From Marivibrio sp040218065 (GTDB taxonomy: Bacteria > Pseudomonadota > Alphaproteobacteria > UBA8366 > Aestuariispiraceae): a stretch of 64,000 nucleotides of DNA. The DNA lies in the NCBI RefSeq assembly GCF_040218065.1, contig NZ_JAVJQE010000015.1, forward strand, positions 62,001 through 126,000, written 5' to 3'. The position numbers were made by a program, and so were the translations under genes. This document shows positions 16,793-26,373 of the stretch, in pieces (position 1 is the stretch's first letter; every line of letters starts with the position of its first letter). The notes beneath the pieces were generated by a model. The model was not told the origin of the DNA and ran no database searches. It was given only the letters and a program-made list of their open reading frames with translations.

Positions 16793-17352
16793 CCGCTCCC
16801 GCCGGCGGGGCGGGCCGCGCCCGGCGGGGAAAGCGGCCCGCCGCGATAGCGCTCCAGCGCCGCGCGCAAAGCGCGGGCCAGTTCGAGCCGCTCGCCGGCC
16901 GTCAGAAAGGCGCCGACGATGGTGACGCGGCCGTGGCTCAGCAGCTTCAACTGGCTGTCGTGGTTCGGCGGATCCTCGATCTCCACCCGCAGCCAGGTCG
17001 GCTCCAAGCGGCGGACGCTCTTGCGCCCGTCCGGCGCGACCTCGGCGATCTCGAGCCCGGTCTTGTCGGTCAGGCGCAAATGCTGACGCCGGCGGCTTTC
17101 GCGGTAGTTCAGCTTGAAGGCGATGTAGACCAGCAGGATTTCCAGCCCCGCGAAGCCGGCGACCGGCCAGGCCCCGGCCAGGAAGAAGCCGAAACCGATC
17201 AGAAAGCCGCCGCCCGCAATCGCGCTCATCAGGATCAAGAAACCCTGCGGCGGCAGGCTGCGATAGGGCGCCAGGGTCGCGTCGAAATAGATCGTCCCGA
17301 CAGCCTCTGCTGGGGTCTCGTCGGCGGTTTTCGGGTGGGCTTCCTCGGTCAT
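16789..17352 (-). CDS. DUF2244 domain membrane protein
   Basis: A 187-residue protein of the DUF2244 family. Two adjacent hydrophobic segments (FLILMSAIAGGGFLIGFGFF and AGFAGLEILLVYIAFKL) are followed by a cytoplasmic beta-rich region containing EPTWLRVEIEDPP and a Leu/Arg-rich C-terminal helix. Its function is unknown; it is commonly found near nth in alphaproteobacteria. It is divergent from nth with 61 bases between starts and overlaps the EamA gene by four bases. Confidence 0.88.
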   Translation of the reverse strand: MTEEAHPKTADETPAEAVGTIYFDATLAPYRSLPPQGFLILMSAIAGGGFLIGFGFFLAGAWPVAGFAGLEILLVYIAFKLNYRESRRRQHLRLTDKTGLEIAEVAPDGRKSVRRLEPTWLRVEIEDPPNHDSQLKLLSHGRVTIVGAFLTAGERLELARALRAALERYRGGPLSPPGAARPAGGSG

Positions 17353-17413
17353 GGGCCGTAATCTATCGCGCCCGACGCGCCCCTCCAAGTCCCGACCCGA
17401 CCGAGAGTCGTCC

Positions 17414-18061
17414 ATGCCCCAGATGACCAAAGCCGAGATCGAGCGATTCTTCGCCCGCCTGCAGGCGCAGACCCCGGAGCCGAGGGGCGAACTCAACTGG
17501 ACCAATCCCTACACCTTGCTGGTCGCCGTCACGCTCTCGGCCCAGGCGACCGACGTCGGCGTCAACAAGGCGACGGAAAAGCTCTTCCAAAAGGTCTCGA
17601 CCCCGGCGCAGATGCTGGCGCTGGGCGAAGCGGGGCTGAAGGATCACATCAAGACCATCGGGCTGTTCAATTCCAAGGCCAAGAACGTCATCAAGATGGC
17701 GGACATTCTGGTGCGCGAGCATGGCGGCGAGGTCCCGCGCGAGCGCGCGGCGCTGGAGGCGTTGCCGGGCGTCGGGCGCAAGACGGCCAACGTGGTCCTC
17801 AACATCGCGTTCGGGGAGCCGACGATCGCGGTCGACACGCACTTGTTCCGGGTCTCGAACCGCACCGGGCTGGCGCCGGGGAAGACGCCGCTGGCGGTCG
17901 AGACCAAACTCGAGAAAAAGACGCCGAAACATTACCTCCTGCACGCCCATCACTGGCTGATCCTGCACGGGCGCTACGTCTGCAAGGCGCGCAAGCCGGA
18001 CTGCCCCGTCTGCGTCGTCTCGGATCTGTGCAAGTACAAAGCGAAGACCGTCGCGGCCTGA
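17414..18061 (+). CDS. nth: Endonuclease III (DNA glycosylase/AP lyase)
   Basis: A 215-residue base-excision repair enzyme removing oxidised pyrimidines. The helix-hairpin-helix ALPGVGRKTANVVLN carries the catalytic Lys, the catalytic Asp is in IAVDTHLFRVSNR, and the C-terminal iron-sulphur cluster motif C-x6-C-x2-C-x5-C is intact (VCKARKPDCPVCVVSDLC). The ATG starting MPQMTKAEIERFF matches the usual N-terminus; an earlier ATG would overlap the divergent DUF2244 start. Confidence 0.97.
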   Translation: MPQMTKAEIERFFARLQAQTPEPRGELNWTNPYTLLVAVTLSAQATDVGVNKATEKLFQKVSTPAQMLALGEAGLKDHIKTIGLFNSKAKNVIKMADILVREHGGEVPRERAALEALPGVGRKTANVVLNIAFGEPTIAVDTHLFRVSNRTGLAPGKTPLAVETKLEKKTPKHYLLHAHHWLILHGRYVCKARKPDCPVCVVSDLCKYKAKTVAA

Positions 18062-18090
18062 GCCCGCGTTTACGTTTGGAAAGGCGATCC

Positions 18091-18510
18091 ATGGCGAAGC
18101 TCGATCCGAAGACCATCGCCGCGCGCTCCAAAGGCAGCCTTGTCGAGCTGCTGGGCCTCGAGATCCTAGAGGCCGGGGAGGGGGCGGCGCGCGGGCGCCT
18201 CGCGGTCGAGCCGCGCCATCTCGCGCCCAACGGCTATCTGCACGCCGCGTCCGTCGTGGCGCTCGCGGACACGGTCTGCGGCTACGGGACCTACGCCGAC
18301 CTGCCGGAGGGGGCGGCCGGGTTCACCACCGCCGAACTCAAAAGCAACCATATGGGCACGGCGCGCTCCGGCGCCCTGATCTGCGAGGCCGCGGCCCAGC
18401 ATCAGGGGCGCGCCACGCAGGTCTGGGACGCGAAAGTCTTCCGCGAGGACAAGCCGGAGAAGCCGATCGCGCTGTTCCGCTGCACCCAGATCATACTCTG
18501 GCCGAGTTGA
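18091..18510 (+). CDS. PaaI family hot-dog thioesterase
   Basis: A 139-residue acyl-CoA thioesterase candidate. The hot-dog fold signature HLAPNGYLHAASVVALADT includes the family's H-G/A-G-x-x-x-A-L-x-D-like active-site region, followed by FTTAELKSNHMGTA. It follows nth by 29 bases on the same strand and ends at a hairpin-rich repeat element. Substrate range is broad in the family and not fixed by sequence. Confidence 0.88.
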   Translation: MAKLDPKTIAARSKGSLVELLGLEILEAGEGAARGRLAVEPRHLAPNGYLHAASVVALADTVCGYGTYADLPEGAAGFTTAELKSNHMGTARSGALICEAAAQHQGRATQVWDAKVFREDKPEKPIALFRCTQIILWPS

Positions 18511-18533
18511 CGCCCGCTCCGGCCGGATGGGGC

Positions 18534-18622
18534 GCTGCGCCCCCGCGAAGGCGGGGGCCTTCCGGCGGATAACGCCGACGGCGGGGCGTGTTGAGAAAGG
18601 TCCCCGCCCTCGCGGGGACGCC
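18534..18622. repeat. Paired-hairpin intergenic repeat (copy B)
   Basis: Two GC-rich hairpins in opposite orientation about 40 bases apart: CCCCCGC-GAAG-GCGGGGG at 18540-18557 and GTCCCCGC-CCTC-GCGGGGAC at 18600-18619, both perfect stems of 7 and 8 bp. It lies exactly between the convergent thioesterase and methyltransferase genes and could serve both as terminator. It looks like an inverted pair of REP-type units. Confidence 0.75.
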
Positions 18623-18639
18623 AAAAAAGACGCGCCGCC

Positions 18640-19761
18640 TCACCCGACCTTCTCGATCTCCAGCAGGATGTGGATGTAATCCATCGCATGTCCCGCCGGG
18701 TCGGCGGCGACGCGGTCCTCATAGGCCTGGTAGAACGCGTCGACAAGCGCCTGCGCCTCCGCCTCCGCCCGCGCGTCCAGCGCGGTCTTGAAGACCGTCT
18801 CCGACCAACTGCGCATCGTCGGGATCAGGCTGGCGGCGAACTCGGCGGCGCTCATCGAGCCGGCGGACCCGGCGAAGGCCTCCTCATAGGGGCAGCGGGT
18901 GTAGCGGCTTTCGACCGAGACCAGACGCAGGCCCGCCTGATAGACCGGCGACGCGGGATCGACGAGCGGCGCGGTGAACTCGTCAGCCGTGCGGTAATGC
19001 TGAGCGAACGTGGCCCGCTCGAACTCGCGCTGCGTGATTTCGCCGCGCTCGCGCATCGCTCCCCACAGCTCGGCGAACTGATCGAACATGTTGACGCCGC
19101 CTGTGTTCCCCAGCCAGCGCCCGTCCTCGTCGATGCCGAAATTGACCAGCACCAGTCGACCGCCGGGCTTCAGCTCCGCCGCGCGGGCCAGCAGGATGCG
19201 CTCCCAGTCGGCGGCGGCCTGGGTCGCGAAGGCTGCGCGCTCAGCGCCGGTCGCGCCCGTCATGTGGACATGGGTCTTGAGGTCGACGGGGATCTCGGAG
19301 ACGTAATGCATCGCGGTCGCCGAAAAGCCGAAGTCGAGCGAGTAGCTCGGCGCCAGCTGCCGGTGGAACCCGGTGCCGCAGCCATGCACGAAGACGCCGT
19401 CGAACAGCGCCTGGTAGGCGTCGGCCGGATCGCCGGCGAGGCCCTGCATGCTTTTGAACAGCTGGGAGAAATCGTTCGAGGCGAGGTCGGTGTAGAGCAT
19501 CGCGATCTCGCGATGGTCGCCGGCGGCCCGCAGCCCCTCGATCAGCCGGCGCCACATCTCCCGGCTGGTGCCGCCGTCGGCGCAGCCGTAATCGGCGAGC
19601 CGCAGCGCGCCGGCCGCGCCGGGCCTGGGCGGCACGGCCTTCGCCGCCAGCGGAAAGGCCCGGTCGATCACCAGCTTGGCGCCGCGCGTGCGCTCCGAAT
19701 AATAGCCGCCGCCGCGCATCGACAGGCGGTCTTGCGGATTGCGGCTCGGCGTATCGGGCAT
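18640..19761 (-). CDS. SABATH-like SAM-dependent carboxyl methyltransferase
   Basis: A 373-residue methyltransferase that matches the plant salicylate/jasmonate (SABATH) carboxyl methyltransferase layout. An N-terminal SMRGGGYYSERTRGAK segment corresponds to the substrate/SAM lid. The SAM motif is LADYGCADGGTS (55-66), followed by TDLASNDFSQLFKSM (91-105), HGCGTGFHRQLAPSYSLDF and the SATAMHYVSEIP segment that mirrors the family's S-Y-S-L-H-W-L-S. LKPGGRLVLVNFG forms the later core strand. The predicted reaction is methyl esterification of a small carboxylic acid; the acid is unknown. The ATG follows a GAGGGGGG site. It is flanked on both sides by palindromic repeats. Confidence 0.8.
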   Translation of the reverse strand: MPDTPSRNPQDRLSMRGGGYYSERTRGAKLVIDRAFPLAAKAVPPRPGAAGALRLADYGCADGGTSREMWRRLIEGLRAAGDHREIAMLYTDLASNDFSQLFKSMQGLAGDPADAYQALFDGVFVHGCGTGFHRQLAPSYSLDFGFSATAMHYVSEIPVDLKTHVHMTGATGAERAAFATQAAADWERILLARAAELKPGGRLVLVNFGIDEDGRWLGNTGGVNMFDQFAELWGAMRERGEITQREFERATFAQHYRTADEFTAPLVDPASPVYQAGLRLVSVESRYTRCPYEEAFAGSAGSMSAAEFAASLIPTMRSWSETVFKTALDARAEAEAQALVDAFYQAYEDRVAADPAGHAMDYIHILLEIEKVG

Positions 19762-19855
19762 CGGCGGACCCCCCTCTTTTCCTTTTGCCGGGGAAAGCGT
19801 AGGCCGGGAGGCGTGGGGTTGTCGAGCGCGGGAACACAAGGCGGCGGGAGGAAAG

Positions 19856-19976
19856 CCCCTCTCCCCCGGGGAGAGGGGTTGGGGTGAGGGGCCGCGCCCG
19901 GCGTGAAGGGTTAGGCGCGGCCGAACGCCCCCTCACCCGGCCGCGTTCGCGGCCGACCCTTCCCGAGGGAGAGGTG
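19856..19976. repeat. Intergenic palindromic repeat, copy C, running into a coding end
   Basis: Inverted arms CCTCTCCCCCGGGGAGAGG...GGGTGAGGGG on the left and their approximate reverse complement on the right, where a second small palindrome (GGCCGCG-TTC-GCGGCC) is inserted. It belongs to the family of copies A and D. The right arm overlaps the 3' end of the M15-like gene, which reads through it to its stop codon. Confidence 0.7.
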
Positions 19977-20595
19977 GAAACCCCGCGTACCACGCCGCAT
20001 GCGACCCGCTGTGGTTCGCCATGCCGGGTTTGGTGAGGCAGCCTTTGGGCGCGATGTAGCTGTCGATGCGCCGCTCGGGCGCCTCGCGCCAGGTCAGATT
20101 GAAGGCCGCGCGCTTCGGGAAGAAATAAAGGCTGTGATAGGGCAGATGGTCGTGGATCCACCAGGCGAGCGCGCGCCAGTCCGCGCCCGCCTCATAGCGC
20201 TGGGCGAACCAGGGGAGCACGAGGCAGGCCGTCGCGCCCATCCGTCCCGCAGCGTCGCGCCGGTCCCAGATGTGACCGGCGGAGCTGGCGGCGTTGGACG
20301 AGCAGTTGTAGCCGCCCTTGCCCGCCTTCTGCCGCGCGTTGCCGAAGCCGTTGACCGCCGGCGCGCGATAGGCGGAGCGGATCGCGATCCGCCCGAAGGT
20401 CGCCTGCAGGGGCTCCAGAAGCGCATCGCACAGCCGCTCGCCCGCTGCGATCGCGAGGTCCGGATCATCCGGGATGTTGGGGATCCCGTGAAAATTCGCG
20501 ATCTCGCTGTAGAGGAAGTCCCGCAGGAAGAAGTGTTTCGAGAGCTGCACGCGCCCCAGATCGTCAAGCGCGGCGACGCTGGCGGGTTTTTTCAT
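19933..20595 (-). CDS. Peptidase M15-like (D-Ala-D-Ala carboxypeptidase-fold) protein
   Basis: A 220-residue protein without a clear signal peptide. LSKHFFLRDFLYSEIANFHG and the RSAYRAPAVN region resemble the start of the Peptidase_M15_3 fold. A potential zinc site is formed by SSAGHIWDRRD (His and Asp) and the late WIHDHLPYHSLYFF segment (His-Asp-His). Such proteins cleave peptidoglycan stem peptides, but this assignment rests on motifs only. The ATG is preceded by GGGGGAT. The last 14 or so residues (PPLPREGSAANAAG) are encoded by a palindromic repeat and are unlikely to be native. It is upstream of the methyltransferase on the same strand, about 170 bases apart. Confidence 0.62.
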   Translation of the reverse strand: MKKPASVAALDDLGRVQLSKHFFLRDFLYSEIANFHGIPNIPDDPDLAIAAGERLCDALLEPLQATFGRIAIRSAYRAPAVNGFGNARQKAGKGGYNCSSNAASSAGHIWDRRDAAGRMGATACLVLPWFAQRYEAGADWRALAWWIHDHLPYHSLYFFPKRAAFNLTWREAPERRIDSYIAPKGCLTKPGMANHSGSHAAWYAGFPPLPREGSAANAAG

Positions 20596-20771
20596 CGGGC
20601 GATCCCCCAAAAAGATGCGCCGCTCACTCTAGCGACGTCGCCTCGCACGTCGAGCGGTCTCGCACCCCCGCTCCCCGCTGGACGCGCCCCGGCGGCTGGT
20701 CTAGAACGCGGGGACTTCCGTGGGGGATTCGTGCAAGACACCTTCAGCATCAGGGGCGAGATCGGCCGATC

Positions 20772-21982
<1,211 letters not shown>

Positions 21983-21986
<4 letters not shown>

Positions 21987-22864
21987 GCGCGGACGTCGCC
22001 AACCAGGAGCCGGCGACGGCCGAGGCCGCCGGCACGGATTCGGGCCGCATCAGGGCGCGCTTCGAGCAGCTTAAGGCGGACGGCCGCGGCGGACTCGTCA
22101 CCTTCGTGACCGCCGGCGATCCGGATTTCGAGACGTCGAAGAAACTGATCTGCGGCCTGCCCGCGGCCGGCGCCGATCTGGTCGAGATCGGCATGCCCTT
22201 CACCGACCCGATGGCCGACGGCCCGGCCATTCAGGCGGCCGGCCTGCGCGCGCTGAACGCCGGGCAGACGCTGCCGAAGACGCTGGAGATCGCGACGGCG
22301 CTGCGCGCGACAGACGCCGACGTGCCGATCGTGCTGATGGGCTATTACAATCCGATCTACAGCTACGGGGTCGAGCGCTTCCTCGCCGACGCGCGCGCGG
22401 CCGGCGTCGACGGGCTGATCATCGTCGACCTGCCGCCGGAGGAAGACGACGAGCTGTGCGTGCCGGCCATGCGCGCGGGCCTGAACTTCATCCGCCTGGC
22501 GACGCCGACGACCGACGAGAAGCGCCTGCCGACGGTGCTGCGCAACACCTCCGGCTTCGTCTACTACGTCTCGATTCTTGGCATCACCGGCACCAAGGAG
22601 ATCGAGGACGCGCCGGTCCGCGCGGCGGTCGATCGGCTGAAGCGCCACACCGATCTGCCGATCGCGGTCGGCTTCGGAATCAAGACCGCCGATCAGGTCG
22701 CCGCAATCTGCGAGAGCGCGGAGGCCGCGGTGGTCGGCTCGGCCATCGTGAAGAAGATCGCCGACGGACTCGACCCGACAGGCCGGGCGACGCCCGATCT
22801 GGTCGACGACGTCCACGCCTATGTCGCGGAGCTGGCCGAAGGCGCGCGGCGCAAAGCCGGCTGA
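21983..22864 (+). CDS. trpA: Tryptophan synthase alpha subunit
   Basis: A 293-residue TIM-barrel lyase that splits indole-3-glycerol phosphate. Catalytic Glu and Asp are in LVEIGMPFTDPMADGPAIQ and GLIIVDLPPEED, and the phosphate-binding VGFGIKTADQ and VVGSAIVKKI loops are present. A 20-residue N-terminal extension rich in Ala/Glu precedes the conserved RIRARFEQLK start. It overlaps trpB by four bases, ensuring coupled expression of the two subunits. Confidence 0.97.
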
Positions 22865-22891
22865 CCGCCAAACGACGCCGAGAGGGCTCGC

Positions 22892-23845
22892 ATGAACTGG
22901 ATCGCCAACTTCGTCCGTCCGAGGATCAAGGCGCTCGTCGGTCAGCCCGACGTGCCGGACAACCTCTGGACCAAATGCACCAGCTGCGGCCAGATGATGT
23001 TCCACCGCGATCTGAACGAGCACAACCACGTCTGTCAACATTGCGGCCACCATATGCACTTGCCCGTCGACAAGCGCTTGGCGCTGCTGTTCGACGAAGG
23101 CTACGAGACCATCGACCTGCCGAAGGTCAAGGCGGACCCGCTCAGGTTCCGGGACCACAAACGCTATGGCGATCGGCTGAAGGACGCCCAATCGAAGACC
23201 GGCCGCCAGGATGCGATCGTCGTCGCCCACGGCCGCATGGGCGGCCAGCGCGCCGTCGTCGCGGCCTTCGATTTCAAGTTCATGGGCGGATCGATGGGCA
23301 TGGCGGTCGGCGAAGGGCTGATCGCCGCGGCGCGCCTCGCCGTCATGCAGCAGGCGCCGTTGATCGCGATCCCGGCGTCAGGCGGCGCGCGCATGCAGGA
23401 GGGCATCCTGTCCTTGATGCAGATGCCGCGCACGACCGTCGCGGTCGACGAGGTGAAGGAGGCCGGCCTGCCCTTCATCGTGCTGCTGACCGACCCCACG
23501 ACCGGCGGCGTGTCGGCCAGTTTCGCCATGCTGGGCGACATTCATATCGCCGAGCCCGGCGCCATGATCGGCTTCGCCGGGCGACGCGTGATCGAACAGA
23601 CGGTGCGCGAGACCTTGCCGGAGAAGTTCCAGACCTCCGAGTATCTGCTCGACCACGGCATGGTCGACATGGTGGTGCCGCGGGCGAAGCTGCGCGAAAC
23701 GCTGGTCGGCCTGATCGATCTTTTGATGCATCGGAACGCGCCGGAAGTGAACCGCGGCGCCCTGCCGCTCGCCGCCTCCGAGACCATCGACATCCCGGAT
23801 CCCGCGACCGAGCGGTCCGGCGAGGCGGGTGAGACGAAAGGGTGA
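22892..23845 (+). CDS. accD: Acetyl-CoA carboxylase carboxyltransferase subunit beta
   Basis: A 317-residue subunit that with AccA transfers the carboxyl group to acetyl-CoA in fatty-acid synthesis. The N-terminal zinc ribbon is complete (CTSCGQ and CQHCGHH), and the crotonase-fold core shows FMGGSMGMAVGEGLIAAA, PLIAIPASGGARMQEGILSL and DPTTGGVSASFAMLGD. It follows trpA by 27 bases. The last 15 residues are charged and variable. A palindromic repeat lies directly downstream before folC. Confidence 0.97.
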   Translation: MNWIANFVRPRIKALVGQPDVPDNLWTKCTSCGQMMFHRDLNEHNHVCQHCGHHMHLPVDKRLALLFDEGYETIDLPKVKADPLRFRDHKRYGDRLKDAQSKTGRQDAIVVAHGRMGGQRAVVAAFDFKFMGGSMGMAVGEGLIAAARLAVMQQAPLIAIPASGGARMQEGILSLMQMPRTTVAVDEVKEAGLPFIVLLTDPTTGGVSASFAMLGDIHIAEPGAMIGFAGRRVIEQTVRETLPEKFQTSEYLLDHGMVDMVVPRAKLRETLVGLIDLLMHRNAPEVNRGALPLAASETIDIPDPATERSGEAGETKG

Positions 23846-23864
23846 GGCGGCGCGCTCGCTCGGA

Positions 23865-24017
23865 CGCCCCCTCCGCCTTGATGGGAGAGGATCGGGGAGA
23901 GGGCGGTCACGTCGGCAGGCGCGCCAGCCCGCAGGGTTTCGGCGTCGTGCGCCGAAGCTGTCTTCTCGACGAAGGTCGCAGCCCCCTCCCCCCTCTCCCC
24001 CGCATGACGGGGGGAGG
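23865..24017. repeat. Intergenic palindromic repeat, copy D
   Basis: Arms CCCCCTCCGCCTTGATGGGA...GGGGAGAGGG on the left and the approximate reverse complement ending CCGCATGACGGGGGGAGG on the right, separated by about 80 bases. It is the same family as copies A and C. It lies between accD and folC inside an otherwise compact operon. Confidence 0.65.
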
Positions 24018-24035
24018 CTTTCACGGCCGCCTCCC

Positions 24036-25376
24036 ATGACCGTCGCCGCCCCGCGCGAAAGCGACCGGGTGCTGGAGCGCCTGATGGGCCTCCACCCCAA
24101 ATTGATCGACCTGTCGCTCGACCGCACGATCGACCTGTTGGAACGGCTCGGACGGCCGCAAGATCGTCTGCCGCCCGTCGTGCATGTCGCCGGCACCAAC
24201 GGCAAGGGCTCGACCGTCGCCGTTCTGCGCGCGATCGCAGAGGCGGCGGGACTGAAGACCCACGTCTACAGCTCCCCCCATCTGGTGCGCTTCGCCGAAC
24301 GCATCCGGCTGGCCGGCGAGATCATCGACGAGGATGCGCTGACGGCGCTGTTGGAGGCCTGCGAGCGGATCAACGAGAACCGCCCGATCACCTTCTTCGA
24401 GATCACCACCTGCGCCGCCTTCAAGGCGTTCAGCGAGACGCCGGCCGATCTGTTGCTGCTGGAGGTGGGCCTGGGCGGACGCCTCGATTCAACCAATGTC
24501 GTCGACGCCCCGGCGGCGTGCGCAATCACGCCGGTCAGCATGGACCACGAGCAGTTCCTGGGTCCGACGCTGGCCCGCATCGCGGGCGAGAAGGCGGCGA
24601 TCCAGAAGCCGGGGGTCCCCTCCGTCGTCGGGCCGCAGCGTCCGGAGGCGCTCGCCGTCATCGAAGCCGAGGCCGAGCGCGTCGGCGCGCCGCTCGCCCG
24701 CTGGGGCAAGGAGTGGACGGCGGAGCCGCTCGCAGACGGCTCCGGCGGCTTTCATTTCACCGCCGCGCGCTGGTCGGGCGACTTGCCGAAGCCGGGTTTG
24801 GCCGGGCGGCACCAGATCGACAACGCGGGAACGGCGGTCGCGCTCGCGCTCGCGCTCGCCGACCAAGGCTTCGCGATCGAGCCTGCGCATATCGCGCGCG
24901 GCGTGGCCGAGGCCTTCTGGCCGGCGCGCTTGCAGCGCCTGACGCGCGGGCCGGTCGCCGAGATCCTCCCCGGCTGGGAAATTCGCCTCGACGGCGGCCA
25001 CAATCCCTCGGCGGGAGAGGCGCTGGCGGCCGAGGCGGCCGCCTGGCAGGAAGCCGCCGCGGCCGCCGACGAGCCGCCGAAGCCGCTGCATCTGATCTGC
25101 GCCATGCTGAACAGCAAGGCGGCGATCGACTTCCTGCATCCGCTCGCCCCCGGCGCGCAAACCGTCACCGCCATCGAAATTCCCGGTGAAATCAACAGCC
25201 TGAGCGCAAACTCTCTGGCCGAAACCGCGCGGAAAGCGGGCTGTCGGGCGGTGGCGGCCGCCCCGTCCTTGCACGCGGCCGCAGAGCGCTTGGCCGCGCT
25301 TGGGGGGCGGCCCGGGCGCGTGCTGATCTGCGGCTCGCTCTATCTGGCCGGACGGGTTCTGGCGGATCACAGCTGA
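24036..25376 (+). CDS. folC: Folylpolyglutamate synthase / dihydrofolate synthase
   Basis: A 446-residue Mur-ligase-family enzyme that adds glutamate to dihydropteroate and folates. The P-loop is VVHVAGTNGKGSTVAVLRA, followed by YSSPHLVRFAERIRL, LLLEVGLGGRLDSTNVV and the C-terminal RLDGGHNPSAGEALA. The ATG is placed just after the palindromic repeat; the region before it is not coding. Position after accD is the usual alphaproteobacterial order. Confidence 0.95.
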   Translation: MTVAAPRESDRVLERLMGLHPKLIDLSLDRTIDLLERLGRPQDRLPPVVHVAGTNGKGSTVAVLRAIAEAAGLKTHVYSSPHLVRFAERIRLAGEIIDEDALTALLEACERINENRPITFFEITTCAAFKAFSETPADLLLLEVGLGGRLDSTNVVDAPAACAITPVSMDHEQFLGPTLARIAGEKAAIQKPGVPSVVGPQRPEALAVIEAEAERVGAPLARWGKEWTAEPLADGSGGFHFTAARWSGDLPKPGLAGRHQIDNAGTAVALALALADQGFAIEPAHIARGVAEAFWPARLQRLTRGPVAEILPGWEIRLDGGHNPSAGEALAAEAAAWQEAAAAADEPPKPLHLICAMLNSKAAIDFLHPLAPGAQTVTAIEIPGEINSLSANSLAETARKAGCRAVAAAPSLHAAAERLAALGGRPGRVLICGSLYLAGRVLADHS

Positions 25377-25533
25377 CGGCCGAGACCGCGCTGCGGCGCA
25401 CAATCCGGCGGATTCCGCGGCCTCGCGCCCAAGCGATTGCGTGCGGCGCCGGCGCTGCTACACTTTTTCGCAAGAGATCGACCGCAGACGCCGACGCAGC
25501 GTCGCGGCGGGGGCAAGGAGGTGCATCGACGCC

Positions 25534-26067
25534 ATGACGTTGGATGACGAAGGCGCGGGCGCGGGCTCGAACCCGGAGACGGAAACCGCCGGCGCCGCAG
25601 CGGCCGCAAACCGCACGTTCCTCGTGGTCGTGGACGACAGCGAGGAAATGCACATCGCGCTGCATTTCGCCTGCCTGCGGGCGAAGAACACGGGCGGCGT
25701 GGTCGCCCTGCTCTACGTGCAGGAGCCGGCGGAGTTCCAGCATTGGCTGGGCGTCGGCGAGCTGATGCAGCAGGAACGTCGCGAGGAGGCGGAGGCCCGG
25801 CTGCAGGACCTCTCCGCCAAGGCCAACAAACTGTCCGGCGCAGTCCCCATCCTGCACGTCCGGGAAGGCGACAGGGCGGAAGAGCTGCTGAAGCTGCTGG
25901 AGGAGGATGAAAGCGTGTCGATCGTGGTCCTGGGCGCCAGCGCCAAGGGCGAAGGGCCGGGTCCGATCGTCAGCCACCTCTTGAGCAAGGCGCGCACGCG
26001 CATGCGGACGCCGCTCACCATCGTGCCGGGCTCGCTCAGTCTGGAGGAGGTCGAACTGCTGGCCTGA
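25534..26067 (+). CDS. Universal stress protein (UspA family)
   Basis: A 177-residue single-domain Usp. After a 26-residue Ala/Glu-rich leader, the fold begins FLVVVDDSEEMHIALHFACL; VVLGASAKGEGPGPIVSHLL and RTPLTIVPG near the end match the ATP-binding G-x2-G-x9-G-S/T region only partly. An AAGGAGG site lies 12 bases before the ATG. It is transcribed alone or with the Nfu gene, from which a low-complexity spacer of about 300 bases separates it. Confidence 0.85.
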   Translation: MTLDDEGAGAGSNPETETAGAAAAANRTFLVVVDDSEEMHIALHFACLRAKNTGGVVALLYVQEPAEFQHWLGVGELMQQERREEAEARLQDLSAKANKLSGAVPILHVREGDRAEELLKLLEEDESVSIVVLGASAKGEGPGPIVSHLLSKARTRMRTPLTIVPGSLSLEEVELLA

Positions 26068-26229
26068 AGGGCGGACCGGCCGGGCCGAGAAGCGCAGGCG
26101 AATCCGGGACTTGACCGGGGAGGCTTGATCGGCCGGCGGTTCTGGCCCATCTAACGGACGACTTGGACCGTCCGACGGAGGACGGCGCGGCCGTCCGCGA
26201 CGAGCGGTCGGATCAAAAGCGCCGCCCCG

Positions 26230-26356
26230 GCGGCTCCGGCTCCGGCTCCGGCTCCGGGATCGAGATCGGATCGGCATCCGATTGCGTTCGGATCGGAGTT
26301 GGGATCGGGGTTGGGATCGGGATCGGGATGGGGATCGGGATCGGGATAGAGACAGA
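26230..26356. repeat. Short tandem repeats (CCGGCT and GGGATC type)
   Basis: Four tandem CTCCGG-type hexamers at the start are followed by about ten GGGATC/GGGTTG/GGCATC hexamer variants, giving a 6-base periodicity through most of the 300-base spacer between the stress protein and Nfu genes. The opposite strand could encode a Pro-Asp dipeptide run, but no start context or homologue supports a gene. Confidence 0.75.
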
Positions 26357-26373
26357 AAGCGAGACGCGGGATC

